Assembly: GCA_002423495.1 (NCBI GenBank)
Contig: DIWN01000053.1
Location: 1 to 26,138, forward strand
DNA from: Anaerolineaceae bacterium UBA6105
Lineage (GTDB): Bacteria; Chloroflexota; Anaerolineae; Anaerolineales; Anaerolineaceae
Length of the DNA stretch: 26,138 nt
Direction of reading: 5' to 3'
The position numbers and the translations under genes were made by a program. Numbering within the stretch: position 1 is the first letter of the stretch; each line of letters opens with the position of its first letter. Shown one piece after another: positions 20,592-26,138 of this stretch. The notes beneath the pieces are model-generated. The model did not search any database, was not told the origin of the DNA, and saw nothing but the letters and a program-made list of their open reading frames with translations.

Positions 20592-21752
20592 TCAGCCAAT
20601 ACGCTTCACAAAACGATCGATCCGCACGAGGGCTTCCTCAATTTTTTCATAAGCAGTAGCATATGAAACCCGCGCAAATCCAATACCGGCATTTCCAAAG
20701 GAGTTACCAGGCACGATTGCCACTGACTCTTCCTTTAAAAGCCGGTTGCAAAATTCGTCATCGCTCAGACCGGTTGAACGTAAGTCCGGGAAAGCATAGA
20801 AAGCACCTTTAGGCTCAAAAGTCTTCAGACCAATGGTATTCAGCCCGCTAACAACCAATTTGCGGCGGCGATCGTACTCATGCAGCATCTCCTGCACAAA
20901 AGGTTCACCAACCATCAATGCGGTTAATGCGGCATACTGTGAAATTGTGGGTGCGGACATGATGGAATACTGGTGCACCCGCACCATACCAGCAATAATT
21001 TCTTCAGGTCCAGCGGCATAGCCGATACGCCAGCCAGTCATGGCATAGGCTTTCGAGAAGCCGCCCATCAGCACGGTACGCTCCTGCATCCCAGGCAAAC
21101 TGGGGAAACAGACATGTTCTGTGCCATAAACCAGGCGATCGTAGATTTCATCGGAGACGACCATCAGGTCATGCTTCTTCACCAGATCAGCCAGCTTCAC
21201 CAGGAATTCACGTGGATAAACGGCACCAGTTGGATTGCTGGGACTGCCAATGAAGATCGCGTGCGTTTTGGGAGTAATGGCAGCTTCGATATCCTCAATG
21301 CGGGGCACAAAGTTGTTTTCCGCAAAGGTTGGCACTTCCACCGGCACGCCACCAGCAAGCGCAACCTCCGCCTGGTAGGAAACAAAGCACGGAGTGGGAA
21401 TGATGACTTCATCTTCCGGATTCAGTATTGCCGCAAAAACGAGGTAGAGGGCTTCAGAAACGCCCACGGTTACAATTATTTCGGACTGAGCAAAGTACTC
21501 AACACCATAGAGGCGATTAAGATGGTCGCTGACCGCTTGACGGAGCACGAGCAGCCCATGGTTGGAGGTGTAGTGAGTTTCACTCCGCTTCAGGGCTTCA
21601 ATGCCTGCCTGGATGACTGGTTCAGGCGTGTCAAAGTCCGGCTCGCCGATCCCAAGTGAGATCACTTCCTTCATTGTTGCCGCAATATCAAAGAACTTGC
21701 GGATGCCGGATGGCTTCAAGGTTGCCACCTTTTCAGATAATCTGATTGCCAT
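20592..21752 (-). CDS. PLP-dependent class I/II aminotransferase
   Basis: The protein has 386 residues and the layout of fold-type I aminotransferases. Seen: LGIGEPDFDTP (33-43), SNPTGAVYP (172-180) with the substrate-binding Asn173, DEIYDRLVYG (201-210) with the PLP-pyridine Asp and Tyr, and Lys234 in GGFSKAYAMTGWRIGY, the Schiff-base lysine. The sequence is nearest in feel to aspartate/aromatic or PatA-like enzymes; the true substrate is not certain. AGGAG precedes the ATG. It lies 33 bp after the nucleotidyltransferase gene and may be co-transcribed with it. Confidence 0.92.
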   Translation of the reverse strand: MAIRLSEKVATLKPSGIRKFFDIAATMKEVISLGIGEPDFDTPEPVIQAGIEALKRSETHYTSNHGLLVLRQAVSDHLNRLYGVEYFAQSEIIVTVGVSEALYLVFAAILNPEDEVIIPTPCFVSYQAEVALAGGVPVEVPTFAENNFVPRIEDIEAAITPKTHAIFIGSPSNPTGAVYPREFLVKLADLVKKHDLMVVSDEIYDRLVYGTEHVCFPSLPGMQERTVLMGGFSKAYAMTGWRIGYAAGPEEIIAGMVRVHQYSIMSAPTISQYAALTALMVGEPFVQEMLHEYDRRRKLVVSGLNTIGLKTFEPKGAFYAFPDLRSTGLSDDEFCNRLLKEESVAIVPGNSFGNAGIGFARVSYATAYEKIEEALVRIDRFVKRIG

Positions 21753-21785
21753 GCACTCTCCTTTTTTTATTCAGTTGATAAATTA

Positions 21786-22799
21786 CTACCAATTTGCCCA
21801 GGAATTGTCTCCCAGGTTAAATTTACCAATCAAACCATTCACAACCACGTCATAGCCAAGCAGGGAGCCTTCGATGTTTGCATTGGTGATGTGAGCTCCA
21901 GGGCTGAGAATGGAGTCGCGAATGGAGCTGTGCTGCACAAGACTGCCTGCCCCCACCGAAACGAAAGGACCAATGATGGAGGTGCTCACCCGCGCTTCAG
22001 GATGGATGAAAACCGGTGGAATGATGATTGTGTCTTCCAACTGACCCGGAGTTGGCTCCCGGTCACACCCGTTTTCAAGTAAGTGGCGATTGGTATCCAA
22101 CAGTGCTTCCGATGTGCCGGCATCCAGCCAGGTTTTCACCTGTTCAATGCGCATCGTCAGGTTTTTCTCAAGCATCAGGTTGATCGCATCAACCAGGAAG
22201 TATTCTCCCTTTAAAGAGATCTTTTTCTCTACCTGTTCTTCAATGGCCTTTACTAAGTGGCTCCCATCCGGGAAGTAATAGCAGCCCACAACCGCCAGGT
22301 TGTTATTCATGTCGTTGGGTTTTTCAATCAGGCGCAAAACCTGCCCTCCGGCATCAACCTCTGCCACGCCAAAACGGCGCGGATCGGGCACGGCTTTGAC
22401 CCACGCGATGGCTTCAGGCTGGGTTTCCGCCAGGAAGGAAAAATCATTATCAATCAGCGTATCCGAAAAAAGTATCAGCGCTTCACCGGACAAAAATTCG
22501 CGCGCGTGCCATAAGGCATCCGACTGACCCTTTTTCTCGGGTTGTTCAATGTAATGGGCTTTAAGGTGTGGATGAACTTTCTGCATGTGAGCACGGATCA
22601 GGGTTTCCTGTCCGGGTGACATGACAAAAACGTACTCAACATCATCCCGGTCCGCAATCGATTTGAACATTGACAACAGGTGGTCGAGAACAGTGGCACC
22701 CGCCAAGGACACCAGGGGCTTTGGACGGCTCCAGGTGAGGGGGCGCAACCTGCTGCCCAAACCTGCCATTGGGATGATGATGCTGAGTTTGTCAGACAT
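21786..22799 (-). CDS. Sugar-phosphate nucleotidyltransferase with left-handed beta-helix tail
   Basis: The enzyme joins a sugar-1-phosphate to a nucleotide to make an activated sugar for polysaccharide or glycolipid synthesis. It has 337 residues. The N-terminal domain has the nucleotide-binding signature PMAGLGSRLRPLTWSRPKPLV (10-30), and LILFSDTLID carries the metal-binding Asp. From about 255 on, hexapeptide-like repeats (FIHPEARVSTSIIGPFVSVG) form a left-handed beta-helix as in GlmU- and RmlA-like long forms. The sugar and nucleotide cannot be named. GGAGG lies before the ATG, and a near-consensus promoter lies at 22844-22873. Confidence 0.9.
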   Translation of the reverse strand: MSDKLSIIIPMAGLGSRLRPLTWSRPKPLVSLAGATVLDHLLSMFKSIADRDDVEYVFVMSPGQETLIRAHMQKVHPHLKAHYIEQPEKKGQSDALWHAREFLSGEALILFSDTLIDNDFSFLAETQPEAIAWVKAVPDPRRFGVAEVDAGGQVLRLIEKPNDMNNNLAVVGCYYFPDGSHLVKAIEEQVEKKISLKGEYFLVDAINLMLEKNLTMRIEQVKTWLDAGTSEALLDTNRHLLENGCDREPTPGQLEDTIIIPPVFIHPEARVSTSIIGPFVSVGAGSLVQHSSIRDSILSPGAHITNANIEGSLLGYDVVVNGLIGKFNLGDNSWANW

Positions 22800-22843
22800 G
22801 ACTGCCCTCCTGAGCTTTTTCCACTTTCTATGTGGTTCTTATC

Positions 22844-22873
22844 ATTATATCCTTATCGAGTAAAAGGAGTCAA
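22844..22873 (-). promoter_or_regulatory. Promoter of the nucleotidyltransferase gene
   Basis: Minus strand: TTGACT (22873-22868), 18-bp spacer, TATAAT (22849-22844). The rest of the gap to 22990 shows nothing recognisable. Confidence 0.72.
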
Positions 22874-22990
22874 TTAAGGCATCAATGCGGACACCCTTAT
22901 ACCCGCTCTGATTGTATGCACTGTGAAAATCAGGGATAAGGTAAAGCCACAAACAGGCTTGCGGAGGGAGAGGAAAATTCGCTTAACAGC

Positions 22991-23755
22991 CTAAGGCGCG
23001 TAAATAAGCAGATCGGAAATGGAAAAAGTGGCAGCGTTGCTACCCGCTCCCTGGGCGATGACCCCCAAAGCGCCGCTCAAATCACTGCGCGTCTGCAGGC
23101 TGTATTGCTCAGCGCCATTCACAAAAACCCGCAGCTGCCCACTGTCCGCCCAAACCGCGATGCGATTGCTGGCAGGAGCGCCAGGCTGCAGCTTGCGTCC
23201 AGTCTGCCAATTCAAGAGTCGCCCGATGCTGGCGCCAATCTGCCTGTCTGCCATAACCTCACCCTGGCAATTGAACCAGATCCGAAAGGTTCCCGAAGTG
23301 CTGTTGCGCCAAAGTATCAAGCCATATTGATCGGCATCGCTGCACATCAAAACATCCATGCTGAGCTCCAGGTAAAATTCGCCCGGAAGGATGTGGTCAC
23401 TCATACTGATTAGCGGCGTTTTGCCTGCTGGCAGCGCCAAAGTGAGCGCGTTTGCGTCGTATGCTACCGTTCCCACTGAGCTGCTGAATTCCTGCCAGTG
23501 GCTCGGGTCGCTGAAGTCGTCGGAGACCATTAGGGGCCAACTCACCGGAACCTCGGAAATTTGTGTCGGCAAGCCTCCAACCTCCGTGGCAATGCGTGTG
23601 GGAGTCGGCGTGCTGGGAAACCAGTCGATGGTGGGGCTGGGGGACAGCAACTGGGTTGGCTCCGGTTCAGGAGTCGGCACAGTCTGCGATGTCTGCCCTG
23701 CACAGGCAGCTATTAACAAGAGAACTGAGATTAGAAGCCAGTTGTATTTGGGCAT
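22991..23755 (-). CDS. Surface lipoprotein with Thr/Pro linker and lectin-like domain
   Basis: The protein has 254 residues. A signal peptide ends in the lipobox IAAC (Cys18). Residues 25-65 are a Pro/Thr/Ser-rich linker. The rest, about 75-252, looks like a concanavalin-type jelly roll: DDFSDPSHWQEF at its start, then GEFYLELSMDV, DQYGLILWRN, RIAVWADSGQLRVFVNGAEQY and ALGVIAQG. Such domains bind sugars or serve as structural modules at the cell surface; no catalytic motif is seen. It is divergent from the LysM gene, with a 92-bp shared region holding a long palindrome, so the two may be controlled together. Confidence 0.82.
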   Translation of the reverse strand: MPKYNWLLISVLLLIAACAGQTSQTVPTPEPEPTQLLSPSPTIDWFPSTPTPTRIATEVGGLPTQISEVPVSWPLMVSDDFSDPSHWQEFSSSVGTVAYDANALTLALPAGKTPLISMSDHILPGEFYLELSMDVLMCSDADQYGLILWRNSTSGTFRIWFNCQGEVMADRQIGASIGRLLNWQTGRKLQPGAPASNRIAVWADSGQLRVFVNGAEQYSLQTRSDLSGALGVIAQGAGSNAATFSISDLLIYAP

Positions 23756-23781
23756 ATGACAATTTTACTCAAAAGCTGTAA

Positions 23782-23819
23782 ATCGTTCGCAGCCATTTAA
23801 TTAAATGGCTGCGAACGAT
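23782..23819. promoter_or_regulatory. Perfect 38-bp palindrome between divergent surface genes
   Basis: ATCGTTCGCAGCCATTTAA at 23782-23800 is followed without a gap by its exact reverse complement at 23801-23819. It lies 28 bp before the LysM ATG and 26 bp before the lipoprotein ATG and takes the place of the -35 on the LysM side. Its position suggests an operator for a dimeric regulator; as RNA it would fold into a hairpin. Confidence 0.75.
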
Positions 23820-23821
23820 AA

Positions 23822-23830
23822 TGTTATAAT
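23822..23830 (+). promoter_or_regulatory. Extended -10 promoter of the LysM gene
   Basis: TGTTATAAT is a perfect extended -10 (TGn TATAAT). No -35 is present, because the palindrome occupies that place. Transcription would begin about 10 bp before the ATG, leaving just room for the GAGG at 23839-23842. Confidence 0.6.
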
Positions 23831-23847
23831 GCAAAATTGAGGTAATT

Positions 23848-24654
23848 ATGAACACAAAATCAAAAACGCTGCCCCTCTTTTTACTGCTCCTGATCGTCCT
23901 GGGCTTGAGCCTCAGCACGTGGCGCTTGCCCGCATCCGCGCAGGGCACTCCTTACCAAACTCCTACGCCTAATGCGAACGGCGACATCATTTTCAAAGTT
24001 CGCCCAGGGGATGGCTGCATCAGCATCTCGCTTTTGACCAATGTGCCCATCGAGAATATCAAGAGCCTCAATGGTTTGGATGATGCCTGCGTCCTCTATG
24101 AAGGACAGGATCTCATCCTGGGGAGAGTTGAGCCGGTGGTGCTCACCCAGACCGCCATGCCAACTGCCACTATTCCCCCGGAGCTGATCACCCCCTCTCC
24201 TACTCCTTCTCCTGGCACTGCCACCATTTGCGTGGTGCTCTTCCACGACAAGGATGGCAATGGCACGCGCACCATCGGTGAGGATTATCTCTACGGCGGC
24301 GAAGTGAGCGTGAGCAATCGCGATGGTTCGGTCTCGCTTACTGGCACCACCGTTGCTGGAAACCCGGATGAGGTTCAACCGCGCTGTTTCCCTGACCTCC
24401 CCCAGGATTCCTACAATGTCAGCGTCGCCATCCCGGACGGCTTTAACGCCACCACCATCACAAACTACGCCCTCGAAGTCAAGGCAGGCGAAGATGCCAC
24501 GATTGATTTTGGCGCGCAGGAGTCTGCTCCCTCTGCTGGCGTGGTTGTACCCGATTCAGCCCGCCGCTCACCAGTGCTCGGCATTATTGGCGGGGTTGTC
24601 TTGCTGGCAGGACTTGGTTTGGCCTTTTACATGTGGCGGACGCGTAAGATTTAG
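23848..24654 (+). CDS. LysM-domain surface protein with Cna-B-like domain and C-terminal anchor
   Basis: The protein has 268 residues. A signal peptide (1-31, cleavage near ASAQG) is followed by a LysM-like domain (about 46-93: IIFKVRPGDGC, SLNGLDDACVLYEGQDLILG), which binds peptidoglycan or chitin-type glycans. The paired Cys57 and Cys81 may form a disulfide. A Thr/Pro linker (100-125) leads to an SdrD-B/Cna-B-like domain with the loop DKDGNG (134-139) and LPQDSYNVSVAIPDGF. A single helix (243-263) and RTRKI anchor the protein. Sortase motifs are absent. It is divergent from a lipoprotein gene. Confidence 0.83.
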   Translation: MNTKSKTLPLFLLLLIVLGLSLSTWRLPASAQGTPYQTPTPNANGDIIFKVRPGDGCISISLLTNVPIENIKSLNGLDDACVLYEGQDLILGRVEPVVLTQTAMPTATIPPELITPSPTPSPGTATICVVLFHDKDGNGTRTIGEDYLYGGEVSVSNRDGSVSLTGTTVAGNPDEVQPRCFPDLPQDSYNVSVAIPDGFNATTITNYALEVKAGEDATIDFGAQESAPSAGVVVPDSARRSPVLGIIGGVVLLAGLGLAFYMWRTRKI

Positions 24655-24670
24655 TTGATATTAAAAACCA

Positions 24671-24700
24671 AAAAAAACAGGACGCTTGTCCTGTTTTTTT
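24671..24700. terminator. Bidirectional terminator
   Basis: ACAGGAC and GTCCTGT pair around a GCTT loop, flanked by an A-run before and a T-run after. It lies between the LysM gene (+) and the molybdoenzyme gene (-). Confidence 0.92.
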
Positions 24701-24725
24701 ATGTAAGGCTATTGGATATTGCCGA

Positions 24726-25349
24726 TCAAAAATCGTCTGCCCGGCGTTCTTCACGCCAGATATCCCCTTCGTTGTGATAGCCTGCCCGCTCCCAAAACCC
24801 TGGTACGTCGGAGATTGAGAATTCCAAGCCTCGCAGCCACTTTGCCCCCTTCCAGAAATACACATCCTTCAGATCGTCCCTCCCCGGGATTGCCCCGCAG
24901 ATGCCTCGCAAAGGCGCGCCGTGTTCCAGGCTGATTGGCTGCCCTTCGTAGTGGGTCGCCAGGAGGAAGTTGTCCGAATCCATCACCTCGAGCGGCAGGT
25001 TGGCGGTATAGCCAAACTCGGCATGCTGGATCACGAAACGCGCGCCGGGCTTTGGCACCACCAACCCCAATTCGCGCAGGGTCTTAAGGCTGACACCCTC
25101 CCAACTGGTATTAAGTTTGCTCCAGGTGGTAACGCAGTGGATATCCATGTGCAGTTTCGTGCGCGGCAGCGCGTTGAACTCATTCCATGTAAGCAGCAGT
25201 GGTTTTTCGACCTCTCCCCAAACTCTGAAAGTCCAGCTCTCCAGGTCCAAGCGCGGCACCGGACCATAATGCAGCACAGGAAAACGATCCGTCAGGTGCT
25301 GCCCCGGGGGCAGGCGTTTTTTTGTTTCAGGATCTAATTTTTTAAACAT
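24726..25349 (-). CDS. Sulfite-oxidase-type molybdopterin oxidoreductase
   Basis: The protein has 207 residues and is the molybdopterin domain only. Seen: WTFRVWGEVEKPLLLTWNEF (39-58), the molybdenum-ligand cysteine Cys72 in DIHCVTTWS, WEGVSL, GAPLRGICGAIPGRDDLKDVYFWKGAKW and the C-terminal PGFWERAGYHNEGDIWREER. Related proteins include MsrP/YedY and plant-type sulfite oxidase. No twin-arginine signal and no membrane anchor are visible, so it seems cytoplasmic, like several small archaeal and Chloroflexota homologues. The substrate is unknown. It ends near the terminator at 24671-24700 and begins 7 bp after the hydrolase stop, so the two form an operon. Confidence 0.9.
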   Translation of the reverse strand: MFKKLDPETKKRLPPGQHLTDRFPVLHYGPVPRLDLESWTFRVWGEVEKPLLLTWNEFNALPRTKLHMDIHCVTTWSKLNTSWEGVSLKTLRELGLVVPKPGARFVIQHAEFGYTANLPLEVMDSDNFLLATHYEGQPISLEHGAPLRGICGAIPGRDDLKDVYFWKGAKWLRGLEFSISDVPGFWERAGYHNEGDIWREERRADDF

Positions 25350-25356
25350 ATCACCC

Positions 25357-26040
25357 TCACAGGCTCAGGCTCTCACCGGGCTTTAAAATGACCGCTTTTG
25401 CTCCGGTTTCCGCTTCCACACGGGTCTTCCAGGCTTGCGGATCCTGGGCGATCAAGTCCCAGGTGTTGTAGTGCACAGGCACCACGTGTCTGGGGCACAG
25501 CAGCCTGACGGCTTTCAGCGCGTCATCGGGACCCATGGTGTAGTTATCGCCGATCGGGATCACCGCGAGGTCTAGCCCCTCATCCCCGATGAGTTTCATA
25601 TCCCCGAACAGGCCGGTATCACCCGCGATGTAAATCTTTTTTCCCTCCGGCGTTGTCAGCAGAAAGCCCGCCGGGTTGCCGCCGTAACTTCCATCAGGCA
25701 GGGCTGAACCGTGAAGTGCTTGTGTCAGTTTGAGATAGCCAAAGGGGTAGTGGTAGCCGCCCCCAATATGCTGGGCATGGGTCTTGAGACCTTTGTTGCG
25801 CAGCCAGGTACTGATCTCGGCATTGCTGATGCAAAGAGCGCCTGTGCGATTGGCAATCGAAAGCGTGTCGCCGATATGATCGCCGTGACCATGTGTGATG
25901 AGGATGTAGTCAGCGCTGAGCTCTTCCGGCTTGACAGTGGTGGCAGGGTTGCCAGTGAAGTAGGGGTCAATCAGCAAGCGGCTTTCGCCAACTTTTAAGC
26001 CGTGTGTCGCGTGCCCGTACCAGGTGTAAATTGTCTCCAT
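25357..26040 (-). CDS. UPF0173-like metal-dependent hydrolase (metallo-beta-lactamase fold)
   Basis: The protein has 227 residues, the usual length. Seen: WYGHATHGLKVGESRLLIDPYF at the start, the metal motif THGHGDHIGD, IYIAGDTGLFGDMKLIG with the bridging Asp, AVIPIGDNYTMGP and VPVHYNTWDLI with the last His. All expected ligands are present, in contrast to the truncated relative at 730-1119. The ATG at 26040 is chosen over the GTG five codons upstream because GGAGG lies 8 nt before it. UPF0173 proteins are phosphodiesterase- or lactonase-like hydrolases without a general substrate. It is co-transcribed with the molybdoenzyme gene. Confidence 0.92.
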   Translation of the reverse strand: METIYTWYGHATHGLKVGESRLLIDPYFTGNPATTVKPEELSADYILITHGHGDHIGDTLSIANRTGALCISNAEISTWLRNKGLKTHAQHIGGGYHYPFGYLKLTQALHGSALPDGSYGGNPAGFLLTTPEGKKIYIAGDTGLFGDMKLIGDEGLDLAVIPIGDNYTMGPDDALKAVRLLCPRHVVPVHYNTWDLIAQDPQAWKTRVEAETGAKAVILKPGESLSL

Positions 26041-26115
26041 AGCATCGTCCTCCACGATTAATTATAGCGTTTATAGAGTGATCAGCCTGGATTTGTATTA
26101 CTTAGTTTTGAGACT

Positions 26116-26138
26116 TTGTCATCCTGAGCACCAGCGAA
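26116..26138 (+). repeat. Start of a TCATCCTGAGC-type interspersed repeat (cut by window end)
   Basis: TTGTCATCCTGAGCACCAGCGAA resembles a short intergenic repeat, roughly GTCATCCTGAGCGnAGCGAAGG, that I remember from several bacterial phyla. Only its first 23 bases are visible, with a small variation (CACC), so the call is tentative. Confidence 0.4.

Noticed and set aside
1..26138. CRISPR arrays, tRNA or rRNA genes, transposases
   Set aside because: I looked for them on both strands by eye and saw none; repeats present are short regulatory-type ones.

Overview
The window looks like chromosomal DNA of a monoderm, probably anaerobic bacterium of the Chloroflexota, most likely Anaerolineae. This is an inference from the gene set and style: a lipoprotein-type HlyD exporter subunit, Thr/Pro-rich surface proteins with LysM and lectin-like domains, a PTS EI/HPr pair, and an ABC-2 exporter with two unfused ATPases. 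No rRNA, tRNA, CRISPR array, transposase or integrase was seen.

Layout. 1-453 (+) is the 3' end of leuS. 626-3877 (-) is a probable operon: DegV, a PlsY-like acyltransferase, a PaaI-type thioesterase, a six-helix membrane protein, and a truncated metallo-beta-lactamase gene that runs into the tail of a lost PTS permease. 3973-9191 (-) is an exporter module: winged-helix regulator, two ABC ATPases, ABC-2 permease and HlyD lipoprotein. An identical 20-bp element lies just before the regulator gene and just before the first ATPase gene. 9411-9520 holds a second leuS 3' end with its terminator. 9762-12503 (+) is a two-gene unit: a protein with a cobalamin-binding-like N-terminus and an opine-dehydrogenase-family enzyme. 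12581-17119 (-) is a PTS operon: SorC/DeoR-type regulator, fused remnants of ulaG and ulaE, HPr, enzyme I, and a beta-propeller-like gene broken by an in-frame TGA. 17351-22799 (-) holds single metabolic genes: a YgbA-like protein, OsmC, glutamate dehydrogenase, GNAT, an aminotransferase and a nucleotidyltransferase. 22991-24654 is a divergent pair of surface proteins with a perfect 38-bp palindrome between them. 24726-26040 (-) carries a sulfite-oxidase-type molybdoenzyme and an UPF0173-like hydrolase.

How it fits together. Two themes stand out. First, the window carries several gene scars: the MBL/PTS-IIC fusion, the leuS tail, the ulaG/ulaE fusion and the TGA-broken gene. They suggest past deletion, most clearly loss of an ascorbate (ula) catabolic block, while its regulator, HPr and EI were kept. 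Second, several local regulatory circuits can be read from the DNA: twin operators for the exporter, a TGCACA operator-promoter for the SorC gene, and the palindrome with an extended -10 between the surface genes.

The best candidate for an undescribed system is the cobalamin-binding-like/opine-dehydrogenase pair. By analogy with aminomutase-dehydrogenase pairs of amino-acid fermentation it may rearrange and then oxidatively deaminate an amino acid, but its substrate cannot be read from the sequence.
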